Assembly (NCBI GenBank): GCA_907164885.2
Contig: OU015499.1
Span: 154,749,408 to 154,813,407 of the forward strand
Direction of reading: 5' to 3'
DNA: 64,000 bases
DNA from: Dolomedes plantarius
Taxonomy: Eukaryota; Arthropoda; Arachnida; Araneae; Dolomedidae
Every line of letters begins with the position of its first letter. Positions within the stretch are counted from its first letter, which is position 1. Below, in pieces: positions 11,331 through 23,569 of this stretch. A program made the translations under genes and the position numbers. The notes beneath the pieces were generated by a model. The model had not been told where the DNA came from, did no database searches, and saw nothing but the letters and a program-made list of their open reading frames with translations.

Positions 11331-12117
11331 CATTACTAAAAGATGATTTGAGCAAGGAATTTAGTTGGATGTAGAAGTTCAAATTTTTAAAAACTTAAAA
11401 GTTTTGTCTTAGAGAGAATTTAAAATTTGTTCTATTCTGTTTTTATTATTCTCTCTCCAACCAGTTGAAACATGTAGCTTTGTGATTACTTTTTTATTTG
11501 TCTAACACTATAGAAAGACGTAGTGGAATAACTGTATTTGTTTTTTACTTCCTCTTTCTTGTATCTTCATATTGTTTATTCATATTTTTTTATCTTGCCA
11601 GTTTTAGTATGAGATTAAATACTTAATGTCTGTGTGACTAATGTAAAAAAAACTTTGATAAAAAAAATTATCTTTTAAGTACAAGAAATCTACTTATTTT
11701 TCACATTTGTATCATGAGCTCTTTAGAAAAGTTCTCAAAAAGTAGCTGTTAAATTCTGTACCTGCTACAAAATAATTGTTAAATAAGCCTCAACCTTGTT
11801 GAATGCTGGCTGAGTTATCACTGAACTCTCTCAAACTTTCATTTACTCGGAGTTGACCTAAATTGTGAGAATTTTTATTGCATTTGAGTTGGGAGAATTA
11901 TTATAAAATATAACAAGCAACATGATAGACGTTTCTATACTGTGATTTTAGTCATTTTATGATCTGTTTATCTCATGAGTATTATCTACAGTAAAGAGAT
12001 GGGAAATATTCTGGAACTAAGAAGCATAAATTTTGGTGCGTGATTTAGATTGCTAGAATGTTACAGATGAAATCATTTATAAGCTGCCAATTCTTTGTTT
12101 AGACTTGTATAAATATA
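11331..12117. other. Intergenic, nothing recognised
   Basis: AT-rich, no ORF, no paired repeat termini. Confidence 0.5.
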
Positions 12118-12680
12118 CAGTCAAACCTGTTTTTGTTCAATCTTTTTTATGTGGTATATGAATATGTATAAAAAAATTGAAATTCCAAAAAGAGCTTTGA
12201 TCGTGTATATCTAGCTATAGCAACGTTTACAAGCAGCTGATCAAATGACAGTCGTCACAAAAACTTATCACCGACTACATGGTAACAAAAAATAAATTAA
12301 CCCTAATATGTACCTTCAAGTGACGCATTACAAACCAGTTCATCAGATTATACGCATTTTGGACTACAAAGAGTAGTATCGAATTCTGTACATTTTGAAA
12401 ATTTCTCCATGTTTAAAATGAGAAATTAAAAATTTTAAAAATGTTTCCATGTGTAATTTAATTTATGCTGTTTGGAAAGCACTTTCTCACTATTTCATAA
12501 AGCTTTGACATATTTTTTAAGTGAGACTTTTTTTTATGCAGTCCCTATTCACTGCATAAATTTTTTTCTCTAATATGTTGTGAATTATTTGTTATAGCTG
12601 TTTATGAAATTTCTGAATATTTTTTTATGCTGTTTTTTTTTGTGTGGTCCCTATCTACCACACAAAAACAGGTTTGACTG
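12118..12680. mobile_element. pogo/Tigger-like MITE
   Basis: The inverted termini CAGTCAAACCTGTTTTTGT and ACAAAAACAGGTTTGACTG match exactly over 19 bp. The left side has the TA target dinucleotide (12116-12117); the right side has AA, probably a mutated TA. The 563-bp interior is AT-rich and non-coding. TIRs beginning CAGT and a TA target are typical of pogo-group elements. Confidence 0.75.
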
Positions 12681-12840
12681 AATATATATTTTTCTATCAT
12701 GATCAGGTTAATGAATTGAGATATTTGAATTTTATTGGTTTCAAGTCAGATGTCTGTATTTCGTGTGAACATTACAAGATCATTTTTATTTTGATGCTCC
12801 AAGTTTAATTATGACAATGTTTGGGCTGCATACTCTACAT

Positions 12841-15636
12841 CAGGGGTTCCTAACCTTTTTCCTTCATTGACCCCTTTTAAAAGAATGATTTTCTTCATCA
12901 ACCCCCTCACATTTTTCTTTATACAGCATATAACATAATTATAATACTAATAATTGCACATAAAGCACTTAAAGATAACAATTTGACTAAGAATATGAAC
13001 AAAAATTTAGAAAAAGTGGTTCATCAGGTTTGTTTTATATTTGTACTATTTTCATTTTTAATTTCACAAATATAAACAAGACTTCAGAAACACAGATTGT
13101 AATTGCACAAAAGTTTGATTTCAATTAATGTGGTGGTTGTGCTTGATGCATTGATACAATTTTTTAATGTTTGGCCTGCAGTGCTTATCACCATATAGTC
13201 ACAATAACTAACATAACAAATATAAATATATATTTTACTAAACAGTTTTACTGACTTATATGTAATTATAATGTAATTTTTTAAAAATTTAATGCGATGG
13301 TTGTGGTTGATGCATTTCCATAATACTTTTGATATTAGGTGTAAAATTAGTTAACAATAATCTTAAACTACCACATTATGTGATATTTAATCTATTTCTA
13401 GTTTTTCTTAACAAATTGTTAATGTGACTAAATCCTGCCTCAACAGAGTAAGAACTAGGAAAAGCTAAAAATAATGGTTTGGAAATATGGATTGATTTGA
13501 CGTATTTTTTGCGACTATCTTTACAGTTCCAAAATTTGCCATAACCACTTATTTGAAAATTGATTTTATCTTCCAAATTCTCCTTCAATTCAATAAATTC
13601 TTCTTGTAAAGAAAAATCAATATTGGTTGTGTCACTTTCAAATAAATTTATAATCCAAGATGGGATATCTAAACTTTCCAAATCTTTATAATGGGCAGTG
13701 ATATCTCCTTTTAATTGTTTCAAGTGATCAGTGTAGATTTGAATGTCATCATCGTGAATCTTATCTTTTTCAACAACAGAAAGCTGCGTCAAATGTTCTG
13801 CATCTAAGTATAAAAATCATTTCTATTTAAAGTGGAAATGAACGTCCATTTTGGATCAAAACCTAATTATAACTGTTCGAATTTGAATGAGATTCAGGTG
13901 TTTTCCTTGTAATTTATTTTGCATATTATTAAATAAAGAAAATATGTCTGCTAAATAAAATATATGCTTTTTCGATTCAATTAATTTTGTTGCCATAGGT
14001 TTTATCAATTTCTAAAAAGAACTCAATAACAGAATTAAAGGTTTCATTGAAATGGTGCAAACAGTTGCCTTTCGAATACTAATGAACTTCTGTATGAAGA
14101 AGTAAATTATTATAAAGTTCATAATTTTCGTAATTGAGCAAAAAGGCGATTATTCAAAACTTAAGTTTTAATTGTGTTTATTCCTTTAATATGCAAATGC
14201 AAAACAGAATTACGATTTTCTTGCAAATATCTGACAATGAAGTGTTGCCGATGCAAAACAGAGTGTACTGTTAGAATATCGTATTATTTTTTTTTTAAAG
14301 AAACTAAAAATCCTCTATCATTGGTGCACCATCAGAAGATGCAGCAGTAATATTAGTTATAGGAATTTCATTTTGTTGCAAAGAATTTTCAATATAATTA
14401 AATGTTCACCTGTAGTGTACGCTTTTAACAGTTCCGCTGTAAGAAATTCCTCTGTCATTTCCCTTAATCTGGGGCTATAATATTGAACATATAACATAAA
14501 AATACTGTTTCTACCAAAAGTGGATTCATTCAACTGTGAAAGAAAATTTACTTTTCTGCAATTTACTAATTGATTTTTTTAGTATTTTCTGACATTTCAT
14601 CTATGACATTATATGGAGTTAAAGAGCAGAATACTTTTTAAAACTGGCTCAGGGTCCATTTTCATAAGTTTTATTACCTTCTGTATTGCTGGTAATATTT
14701 TTTCACCAGTGCTATGTGGATATCCAGCTTTCGCAATTAACAAAGAAATATTGTAAGAGGCTTCGAATCCTCCTGCATTATTTACAAAAATAGACGTCTT
14801 AAGAAATGATTTAATCCCTGCTTTAGAACGATGCAAAAATTTTTCTTTAAGATTCTTGAAATAATCCAAATTTATTTCTTTCTTAGCAGGATGTATTCTT
14901 TCCATATAGTCTTTGATGGTTTCATATAATCATTGCTGAATGTTTTTTCACAGAGCAAATGTATGCAATCGTTCTGTGTAGGCACAATGAAGCCAAATGC
15001 TACATATTCTTGAGAATACTGCTAACATTTTTTTTTTTTTGGGGGGGGGGGGGCAAGTAACATGGATGAATAATTGAATATATATATATAGTTTTAAAAA
15101 TTTAATAATGAAAACACTTAAAGAACTATTCATAAATACATTTTTACAGATTATTTAACAGTTAAATAATTTGAAATGTCTTGCTATACTGTACACCAAG
15201 GCTACAGGCAACTAATATTGCAAGTTAGTCCTTATGCAGAGTGTTTTAATTGTGCATGGAAGAGGATTTCCCCAGTTCTGTCAAGCAACTGAAAATAATT
15301 TGGCTTAAAAAAAATTCGAAAAAACGTCGCTAAGAGAAAAATGAAACTGCTTCTGATAGGTTGCATCGGGTGGACCCATGTGCTGTTCAAGGTCCAGTGG
15401 ATTTCCCCTGTTCTGCCTAGTGTTGATACACAAATAAAAGCTGACGGTAGCATTCGACACATATACAAAACCATCATGACATTCGACTTTAGATGCGTGG
15501 ATCGCTCTACCCTATGCAAATCTGTTTTTATGCATATTAAAACAAAAATTTATCATCGACCCCTGGAATACTATGGATCCTTTTTAAACTTCCATCCACC
15601 CCCAAGTGGTCCATTGGACCCCATTGAGAATCTGTG
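12841..15636 (-). mobile_element. ZBED5-type hAT transposon, full-length but decayed
   Basis: The left terminus CAGGGGTTCCTAACC and right terminus ATTGAGAATCTGTG (inverse of CAGGGATTCCCAAT with changes) bound 2,796 bp. Flanks are CTCTACAT (12833-12840) and CTCTATAT (15637-15644), an 8-bp duplication with one mismatch. The left roughly 250 bp and right roughly 320 bp match the shorter element at 55301-55964, which lacks the transposase, so this is the coding relative of that family. A T/G homopolymer at 15028-15053 lies inside. Confidence 0.85.
13376..14905 (-). pseudogene. hAT (ZBED5-like) transposase remnant
   Basis: Two minus-strand open segments belong to one broken gene. 14609-14905 encodes the region with EASYNISLLIAKAGYPHSTGE, typical of the start of the RNase H-like fold in ZBED5-type hAT proteins. 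13376-13792 encodes the C-terminal dimerisation region (LAFPSSYSVEAGFSHINNL followed by RKTRNRLN). Between them (about 13800-14600) the frame is shifted and stopped several times. The BED zinc finger expected at the N terminus is not visible. It lies wholly inside the 12841-15636 element. Confidence 0.8.
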
Positions 15637-16989
15637 CTCTATATTGACACAGTGTGAGGTTATATTTCTCCCTATTTTATATAAATTTCAAAGCAAGAGT
15701 GGCTCTAATTCATTGAAATTTCACTGGTTGTTTTCCATTTTTTATCCCTATGTGGTGTAAGACAAAATAGTTGAGTACGACATTTGTTTCATAACAATGG
15801 TAATCATGTTCAGGTAGAGGTTTAGTGACATTTATGCAGTGACATATGATATTTGCATCTCACTCTCGTAACATAAATGCTAAAAGGTTTTTATTTTGAA
15901 AACAATTATTCTTTAAATGTAGGTTATTAGTTTTATTTTTTCAGTGGTTTGAAATATTAGTCATTGTTTATTATAGAGTACATTTAATTTGAATTACATT
16001 TTACATATGAAATGTTATTACAACATTTGGTAGTCATTTCTAGAATTCCTAATAGATTTAACCTCTTTTTCTTTCTTCATTTATCTGACAGAGTTTATTG
16101 ATACATCTGTTGTTTTGGTACTGTATAATGGGTGAAGTTTTGAAAGGTGTGATTTGTTCTTTGTGTGCTATAGGTGCATAATGTCATGTGTACATGTTAC
16201 TAGTAAAGTAGGATAAACTGTTAAAGATAATCAATCTTCATGAAATTGTTTAGATTTAAAAAATTGAAATCTTTTCTTTGTCTTAACATACTGTAAAGAT
16301 AGAAAATTAGGAAAAATTTTACATATCGGGTTTTTTTGTTCAATCCTGGAAGGTTCATTTTGTTGTGTTAATCATTCTTATAAATGTAGGTTGTGGCAGT
16401 TGAAATGGAAGTATTCATTTTATTTTTTCCTCAGTAACTTCTGTAATTTTTTTTTAATTTATGGATTATATATAATTCTCATACCCTTAACTTACAAACA
16501 GAAAATATTTTGAGATCAGTAAGTTATAATTATTTTTTGTGGCTTTTGAGAAATGCCTTAAATGTTGTAATGAAATCCCTGTTATAATTTTACTTTAATT
16601 TTGTACATAGTTTTACCTGCCATTTTCTAATTGAATGGATATGAGTATTTTGCAGTTACTTTAGTTTTCTTATGGAATGGATATATATTAAGACTTCAAA
16701 TGAAACACAGACTCGGGTTGTAGTACTCATGTAGGTGATATTCTGTCCTGTGGTGCATCTGAATTGAGACATTGCTAATTAAGTGTCTTGTGAGGGAATT
16801 TTCTATCTTCTGGCAAGAAAGGTGACTGTCTTTTTGATGTACCTATTGTTATGATGTGATGTAGGTGAGCTTAGTGCACACATTTCTAGTGAAAGAAGGT
16901 GCTGACCAGTAGGGATTCTTGTGAGTAGTACCTGGAAAAGTTTATGCAACATGTTCAAAACTCTCAGGTACTCAAAGGTTGAGTGAAGT
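15637..16989. other. Intergenic, nothing recognised
   Basis: AT-rich. The open frame 15341-15760 runs out of the hAT element into this stretch and is not a gene. The frame at 16803-16997 has no recognisable domain. Confidence 0.5.
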
Positions 16990-17165
16990 GTTAACACATG
17001 GTTTGAAAAGCATGAGGAGCAGTATCTATCCTGGCAGTGTCAATTGCCTGACCTTAATGTTACAGAACATTTGGAGAGAAAAATTCAATCGCTCTCTAGC
17101 CCTACATCATTTAAACAATTAAGATGTATGTTGAAGGATGAATGATACCAAATTCAAATACCTTA
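16990..17165 (+). pseudogene. Tc1-like transposase, C-terminal scrap
   Basis: A short frame with WFEKHEEQYLSWQCQLPDLN followed by VTEHLERKIQ matches the region around the last catalytic acidic residue of Tc1-like transposases (consensus W..QSPDLN.IE.LW). It ends in stops at about 17142 and 17169. No termini were found; it is an old fragment. Confidence 0.6.
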
Positions 17166-17215
17166 TGTATAGGACTTGCATCACTCTATTCAGCATCAAA
17201 TTCCTGATGTATTAA

Positions 17216-17345
17216 TCATCACCAAATATATGCATTTCAAATTAATCATCAAAAATCATCATCATTAATCATCAAAAATTAATCATTGATCATCATTTTG
17301 ATAATTAATCAAAATTAATCATCAAATATATGCATCATCAAATTC
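17216..17345. repeat. Degenerate ATTAATCATCA tandem-like repeat
   Basis: Multiple copies of ATTAATCATCAA and ATCATCATCATT variants over about 130 bp. Low-complexity expansion at the 3' edge of the Tc1 scrap. Confidence 0.6.
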
Positions 17346-18399
17346 GTGATGTAAGCCAAAGGTGGACCTATAGTTTATAATCAAAAAATTCTGCAGAAAC
17401 AAGAGATGTTTCCATTATTTTGATAAACTCCTCATACACTTATTTCTACCTCCATTAAAACCAAACTGACTAGGGAGCTCAGTGTTAAACAGTTTTTTAG
17501 ACAGTTAATACATATAAACACAATTTCCTTACTTTACAACTACAATACATAATGTTATTTTATCACAAATGCCAAAACAAATTTCTTTAAATGTTTGCCA
17601 TAGCTGGTAATTTTATAATAAATTATTTATTAGGAAAATAATATTTTTGGATAAAACAATTTTTAAGATTTTAAAAATACCGTATAAATCCTCCAGAAAG
17701 TATTTCAATATATATTAATAACGCATGTCTCTGGCCTTAATGAGAAACTTGACGTTCTTTCTATTTGACAACTAAATTAATAGGAGTAATTCATGATTTC
17801 AAAACTGTTTCCCAATTTTTTTTAATGCCAGATTTATTAATTTTTTTATAAAAACACTATACATTTATATCAATTTTAGTTTGAGATTTTTTAAAAATTT
17901 ATTTTAACTCTCAGAATTGAGAACTAACATTTATTATGTTAAATAGCTTAAAGACTTGTTACAAGAAGGCTGTTGCAAAGTTTGGAGTAACACATCATAA
18001 ACAGCTCTGGCATAGGAGTAACAATAGAGTAAAAGACAAATAAAAATAAGACAAAAAGTTTTTTCATCCGACTCTTTCTGGATGCAGCTGGAAGTATACT
18101 TTACTCTTGCATTTCCAGTCTATAGATAAATAGTCTTCTTAGAGCTTTCTAAAATTTTTTCTTAAAATGATGTGAACTAGTTCAGTAGTCCATGACCATG
18201 AAATCAGTTTGAAATTCCTCATCTTAAATTAATGAAATTATTTTGAAAATTTAAATCTATATTAGCACACAGACTCACATTTTTAATAGCTCTAATGATT
18301 GTAATGAACTTTTTTAATATTTTATAACAATATCACCATGTAAAATTTTGCTTCATATTATCAGTGAATACTGAATTCTGACACTAATGGTAAATCATA
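17346..18399. other. Intergenic, nothing recognised
   Basis: AT-rich sequence with no ORF and no paired repeat termini. Confidence 0.5.
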
Positions 18400-18659
18400 G
18401 ATGAATATATATATATTTTTTGTAATGTGATAAATATATATATTTTTTGTAATGTGGAAGCACTTTGTTGTGAGATATTCGCCTGTTGTTATTCACTGCA
18501 GTTTTGCTAGCTCCTTTACTATGGAAGTACCATTTAGGTGAGCCAGCATTGCTCCCTACGAGGGGATGACATGGTAACAACCAAGCCTTATTCGGGATTT
18601 GAATCCAAGCCCACCACGTGGAAGAGCACAATGTTAACCACTATACCATGTGGGCAGCA
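18400..18659 (-). repeat. tRNA-derived SINE (tRNA-Gly-like head)
   Basis: Read on the minus strand from 18659, the head has an A box (CATGGTATAGTGGTTAACA), an anticodon-loop-like CTCTTCCACG and a B box (GGATTCAAATCCC), resembling tRNA-Gly(TCC). A tRNA-unrelated body follows, and the 3' tail is a duplicated CATTACAAAAAATATATAT unit at about 18400-18455. Different family from the SINE at 4557. Confidence 0.75.
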
Positions 18660-18671
18660 CTTAGATAAATA

Positions 18672-18844
18672 CAGTGGAATCTCGATCTATCGTTTTCCAA
18701 GGGACCGATTGAAATGAACGATAAATGCGGGAAAACGATAGATGCGGAAACATAACAAAGCAATATGATCGTTGGGACTGGATAAAATAAACGACACATA
18801 CGGAAAAACGATGGATCCGAAAACGATCGATTGAGATTCCACTG
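18672..18844. mobile_element. pogo/Tigger-like MITE, 173 bp
   Basis: TIRs CAGTGGAATCTCGATC and GATTGAGATTCCACTG with TA on both sides (18670-18671 and 18845-18846). The interior has repeated AACGAT / GGAAAACGATAGATG motifs on both strands, making it largely foldable. Non-coding. Confidence 0.85.
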
Positions 18845-19272
18845 TATATGTTGCTTAGTTTAAAGACTAGTTTGAAGGGTTCTTTGACAATTAAATAAAA
18901 AATACTAGAAATATTTGGAAAACTTTTATAATTAACTTTGATATCTATGACTTTAAGAATGTTTTACTTTTTATAAACTCTGCATACAACTTTTACATTT
19001 TCTACAGGTGTCACATGACTGAGCTGTCTGTCTGTGGAGAAAACTGCACTGACACACACTTATCATTTAACTTTATAGAGATTAACTAGCATACTCCCAA
19101 ACCCTTATAAATTATAATCATAATTGATTTTCAACTATGATCACAAATACAGGGTTATCAGGAAAGAATAATCCGATTACAAAATTTAATATTTTCCATA
19201 ATTACAAACAGAAAATTATAATTAATATGACATTGTAAAGGGAAAATGTTGAATTTTTAGCCCCATTGGCAT

Positions 19273-20145
19273 TTGGAGGTTCGTAAATTTCTAAACAGAG
19301 AACTACCACACCATTGGATTGGTTGCAGTGCAGTTGATGATTTGGTCCTACACAGCTACCCTCCTAGGTCACTGGACTTAAGGCTACTATGTACTAAGAA
19401 AAAAAAATCGTATTTCCCTTTTCCTCTTCTTGCAGACTCTTGTGGTGGGAGGAGTCCAGTTGACAGTTCGAGAATTCCACCCCCCTTAGATTGACATTTT
19501 GAGGGATTGTAATGGCTCTCTCTCTATAGGGGGTTAAGCGCTGCCCCCAAATTTTTTATTTAAAATATATTTTTGTCAACTATTTACAGGTACATAAATG
19601 CTGATAATCAAATAAAATTGGTATTGTCAGATAGCCTGAACTTTTCTGCAAAGCGCTACAGGATTCATTTTATAAATTTCGTCCACCGAAGGAATTTATG
19701 AGCGTTTAAAACACACTATATCAGATTTTTCTCCGAATAATTTTAATTTTAAAATATTAATTACATTTTTAAAAAAAAACGAAAAATGTACACAAATGTA
19801 AAATTTCTTACTCTATGACGGAGTACAATTTAAAAAAAAAAAATCTTTGAATCCAAGTCGGCAATCCATGGACAAATTTTCTCCATAGGTTAACATTGAG
19901 GTGAGCGAATCCAATGGGGTTAGTACATAGCAGCCTTAACCCCATGCGACTTCTTCCTTTGGGGATATGTCAAAAATCTTGTGTTCATACCATCTTTGCC
20001 AACAAGTTTGCCCTAACTTAAACAACGCATTTGTGATACTTTACAAACAGCCTATACTGAAACATTACAACGTGTTTGGCAAGAAATGACATATCGCAAT
20101 GATATTATATGGGTGACTAAAGAAAGTCATATCGAACACCTGTGA
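19273..20145 (+). pseudogene. IS630/mariner-type transposase C-terminus, split by an insertion
   Basis: The segment before the insertion (19273-19381) has VRKFLNRELPHHWIGC and DDLVLHSYPPRSLDL. The segment after it (from 19936) continues TPCDFFLWGYVKNLVF and ends with TKESHIEHL and a stop near 20143. Removing the 554-bp insertion plus one TTAA joins LDL directly to TPCDFF in frame, giving the catalytic P-R-S-x-D-L-T-P-C-D-F-F motif of this transposase group. An additional in-frame stop (about 20016) and the missing N terminus show that it was already decaying. Confidence 0.85.
19382..19935. mobile_element. TTAA-flanked (piggyBac-like) non-autonomous element
   Basis: TIRs GGCTACTATGTACTAA and TTAGTACATAGCAGCC lie between TTAA tetranucleotides (19378-19381 and 19936-19939). 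TTAA target duplication is the piggyBac hallmark, although a 3-bp TTA/TAA duplication from a Harbinger-type element would look similar. The interior is non-coding. It is nested inside transposase coding sequence. Confidence 0.75.
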
Positions 20146-20258
20146 AAAAAAATTTAACATTTTTCCTTTACAATGGCATATTAATTATAATTTTCTGTTT
20201 GTAATTATGGAAAATATTAAATTTTGTAATTGGATGGTTCTTTCCTGATAACCCTGTA

Positions 20259-20742
20259 TATTAATATGGCAGATTAATTTCACTCATTTATGATTAAGTA
20301 AAAGAATATTGATCAATAATATTAATCATTGAACCACAAACTCTTAAAAGTTATAAACATTAATACAAGTCCTTTGCTTCATTATTTCAATGAGATTGAA
20401 AAATTTCACGTTTTTCCGAGAAATAATATTTAGCAATAAAAAGGCAACCTTTAAATCAGATACAAATCTACTTCTAATTCTTTAAAATTTGTTACCAGCA
20501 GTTTATTACATAAGATATTTTAATTTTTCCTTTTAGTCTAATATTTTATACAATTAAAAAGCAACAATGTAAATCCTACTGTTGTGACTGACATACTGAA
20601 CTTATAATATAAAAAATAAGGAATATGTAATACACTTTTATTTTTTTGCTGTGTTATATTCCCAAGATATTTTGTAAGATCTGAATATTACTATTTCTTA
20701 ATACCAAAGGTTGTTAAAAATATATATATAATATAATAAACA
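20259..20742. other. Intergenic, nothing recognised
   Basis: AT-rich spacer with no gene and no paired termini. Confidence 0.5.
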
Positions 20743-21029
20743 ACGAACCATCTCATCTTTGAACATGAAACACGATTTAAGAATGAATGGTTCAGAAATG
20801 TGTCTATTAAACCAGACATTATGATTTTGATAGCTAAGAAACTAAACATTGCACTACTACTGATATATATATATATATATATATATGAAGCGGTATTATT
20901 AATTTATTTCAGTAGTAGTGCAATGTTCAGTTTCTTAGCTATCAAAATCATAATGTCTGGTTTAATAGGCACATTTTTGAACCATTCATTCTTAAATCAT
21001 GTTTCATGTTCAGAGATGAGATGGTTCGT
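20743..21029. repeat. Near-perfect inverted repeat with TA-repeat loop
   Basis: Arm 1 (20743-20863, beginning ACGAACCATCTCATC) and arm 2 (20909-21029, its inverse) differ at only a few positions over about 121 bp. They are separated by a (TA)n tract and about 20 bp. It would fold into a long hairpin. The open frame across it is an artefact of the palindrome. It could be a foldback MITE, a hairpin-RNA locus or an assembly/replication inversion. Confidence 0.85.
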
Positions 21030-22174
21030 CATTTATTTTTAAATCACGACAAAACAGGGAACTCTTACATAACAGTAAGTCATAAGGATGGCTTGTGAAT
21101 AATGTAAACCCTTTCCGAATAATCTGGATAAATATTTTTTTCACATTACCAAAACCAATGGAGAGTCAGTTTTATATGAAAAATTACTAATAAAAAAAAC
21201 ATTTACAAGGAACTTTAGTAAACTTACAAATCCTAGTTCAAATAGTAAGTTACATTGTATAGTAACAAAATTAATTAGTTTTAAAATTATTTTTTAAAAA
21301 AAAAACTTTATTTTTCACGCAATAAACTTTTATGGCACTCATAAATTATCAAGAAATCTGATTTTCAAGCAATAAAATAGATATATCAGTTATTCTAATT
21401 TATCTTCCCTCAGGTTAACTATTATGATTTGCTCCTTATATGGTAATACCATTGCAGAGAACATTCAGCAAGACAGTCCAGGATAAAAATTGGCAAACAA
21501 TACTTAAATACAGTTTCAGTGTCTAGTAATCATCCTGCTAGGTCTCACTCTTACCTCTACAAATGAGTTTAAGACTAAATGAGTTTAAGACTATGCATGA
21601 AAATTCATTTAATGACAGAATTTATTCTTGTTCATAACAGAATGGTTTTTGTAGCTATGTCATGCTGAGATGACCGCCATGAAAATTATCTATACTCAGG
21701 GACCAGTATAAGGTATGTATTTTAGGGATGTAAACTTTTTTATTTTAAAGTTCTTTCCTAGAAGTAAGTGATTTATGCATTTTTAAGTCATATAACAGTT
21801 AGTATTTCTGCTCTTTTTTTTTTTTTCAAAGAAATTTTATTATTCTTCATGAAAATAAAAAATGTGATTTTTCTAATTCCGTCATAAAATATGCGAATTT
21901 ATTTTATATCACAATTCCGCACAAATCCAGATAGCACAGCCTCTATCTAGTTGCTACTCTACCTGTCATGCATTTTTTCAGTAATGAGAAAATACAAAAT
22001 TATTTTATTATATTCAAGCAGCCTGCAATCTGACAACAGGATTGTTATATATAATCCTATTTTTGTACAATGCTCTTATATTACTAACATTACAGTCAAA
22101 CTCAAGAAATGTTTTAATACAATTTTAAAAAAAAGATACTGCCGAAAATAAGTATTAAGTTTCAATTCAATATA
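21030..22174. other. Intergenic, nothing recognised
   Basis: AT-rich. The short ORF at 21951-22151 has no recognisable domain. Confidence 0.5.
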
Positions 22175-22176
22175 TA

Positions 22177-23569
22177 CACTCATGGACAAAAAAATTCGCG
22201 CACCAAGAAGGAGTCGTCAAAATGAAACGAAATTTTACATAAGTAATGACTACTTTGATATAAGTAAATGATAAGAAAATCAAAGAAAAAGGATAATTTA
22301 TTTCAGAGAAAAAGGCAAAAGAACGGAGGAGTTAATACTCCGTTGGACCCCCTCTAGCGCGAATGCACGATGCGATACGATCGGGCATTGAGTTATACAA
22401 GTTCTGTATGATGTCTTGAGACATTTCGTTCCATATTTGCTGTAACCTTGCCTCTAGTTCGTTCAAACTCGTGGGATGCCCAACTCGTCGTCCCAAATGA
22501 TCCCAGATATGCTCGATTGGAGACAAATCTGGGGATCGGGCAGGCCAAGGAAGGGTAGTAACAGTGCAGAGACAGTCTTGTGACACCCTTGCCGTATGAG
22601 GCCGAGCATTGTCTTGTTGAAAAATGGCTCCTGGAAGCCGTTGCATGAGTGGCAACACATGTGGTTGCAGGATTTCATGAACATACTGCTGGGCTGTCAT
22701 GGTGCCACGGAACAATACTAGGGGTGACCGTGTATTGTAGGCAATGGCACCCCATACCATCACACCAACTGTGGGAGCGATGTGTCGCTGTACAGGAAAG
22801 GCAGGATTGAAGCGTTCACCACGGGCTCTCCACACACGAACACGATTGTCATCACTGCCGAGATTGAATCTGGATTCGTCGCTAAAGACGACCTGGTTCC
22901 ATTCCGCTGCAGTCCAGTTTCCTCGTGCGCGGCAAAACTCCAAACGGAGGCGTCGATGGGTGGGCGTCAAGGGCAGCACACGTAATGGACGCCGCGATAC
23001 CAACTGTCCTTCAGCCAGGCGCCTTCGTATGGTTCGAGAAGACACAGGGCCCCTAGTGAAGGTGCTACCTGTGCCTGGATGGCGGCCGATGAAGCAGTTG
23101 GCTGTACGCGTGCATTTCTTACGATGTGGCGGTCTTCTTGACGACTGGTCTGTCGAGGGCGTCCTGAGCCTGGTCTTCGTGTACATGACATCTCTCGGGT
23201 CCACTGGTCCCAACACCTCCTCACAACACAATCAGAACGGCCTAATTGACGAGCTGACCACCCAGCTTCCATCATCCCGACGATTCTCCCCCTCTCAAAC
23301 TGGGACAACTGCTTATATTGTCTTCGAACACGGCGTAATGGCATGTCTATCTCAGCTCTTCCTTTGTAAATGATTCAGCACACTCAAACAAGCTTTGGTT
23401 ACCTGTTTTATACTCCACAGAGTACGATGTTCAACGCCCTCTACCGGCTATGCGCAATCACGCTGCATTTCTAATCATTTGCATATCTCCCCGACATGTA
23501 CATTCATTGCAAGTTTCGTTACGATCCCGCAATTATTTCTTGGTGCGCTAATTTTTTTGTCCACGAGTG
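22177..23569 (-). mobile_element. Tc1-like transposon, complete ends
   Basis: 1,393 bp bounded by TIRs CACTCATGGACAAAAAAATT and AATTTTTTTGTCCACGAGTG, which extend into GCGCACCAAGAA on both sides (about 32 bp in all). TA flanks both ends (22175-22176, 23570-23571). It carries a nearly complete minus-strand transposase with one frameshift. It looks like the youngest Tc1-type insertion in the window, judging by its intact ends and nearly full coding region. Confidence 0.93.
22332..23344 (-). pseudogene. Tc1-like DDE transposase, single frameshift
   Basis: The N-terminal frame (from ATG at 23344) has a helix-turn-helix (LSQFERGRIVGMMEAGWSAR), a second DNA-binding helix segment and a GRPR-type hook (GSGRPRQTS). 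Near 23045-23060, in a G/C run, the frame shifts and continues as TIRRRLAEGQLVSRRPLR. The DDE catalytic core follows: VFSDESRFNLG (first Asp), FQQDNARPHTA (second Asp) and WPARSPDLSPIEHIWD (final Glu), then IRARGGPTEY and a stop at 22332. All three catalytic acidic residues are present, so the frameshift is the only obvious lesion. Role: cut-and-paste transposition in the nucleus. Confidence 0.9.

Larger units (their letters stand above)
19150..20256 (+). mobile_element. mariner/IS630-type transposon with long TIRs
   Basis: Inverted repeats of roughly 100 bp start CAGGGTTATCAGGAAAGAAT on the left, with the inverse at the right. TA flanks both ends (19148-19149 and 20257-20258). It contains a C-terminal transposase fragment on the plus strand and a nested element at 19382-19935. 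The N-terminal part of the transposase has been lost, so it is a deletion derivative. Confidence 0.85.

Noticed and set aside
15341..15760. 139-codon ORF
   Set aside because: Starts inside the non-coding right arm of the hAT element and runs into flanking sequence; the same arm at 55.6 kb has no matching frame.
20800..21042. 80-codon ORF
   Set aside because: Runs across both arms and the TA loop of a hairpin; the sequence is explained by the inverted repeat.
22744..23373. 209-codon plus-strand ORF
   Set aside because: Antisense shadow of the Tc1-like transposase on the minus strand, which has recognisable DDE motifs.
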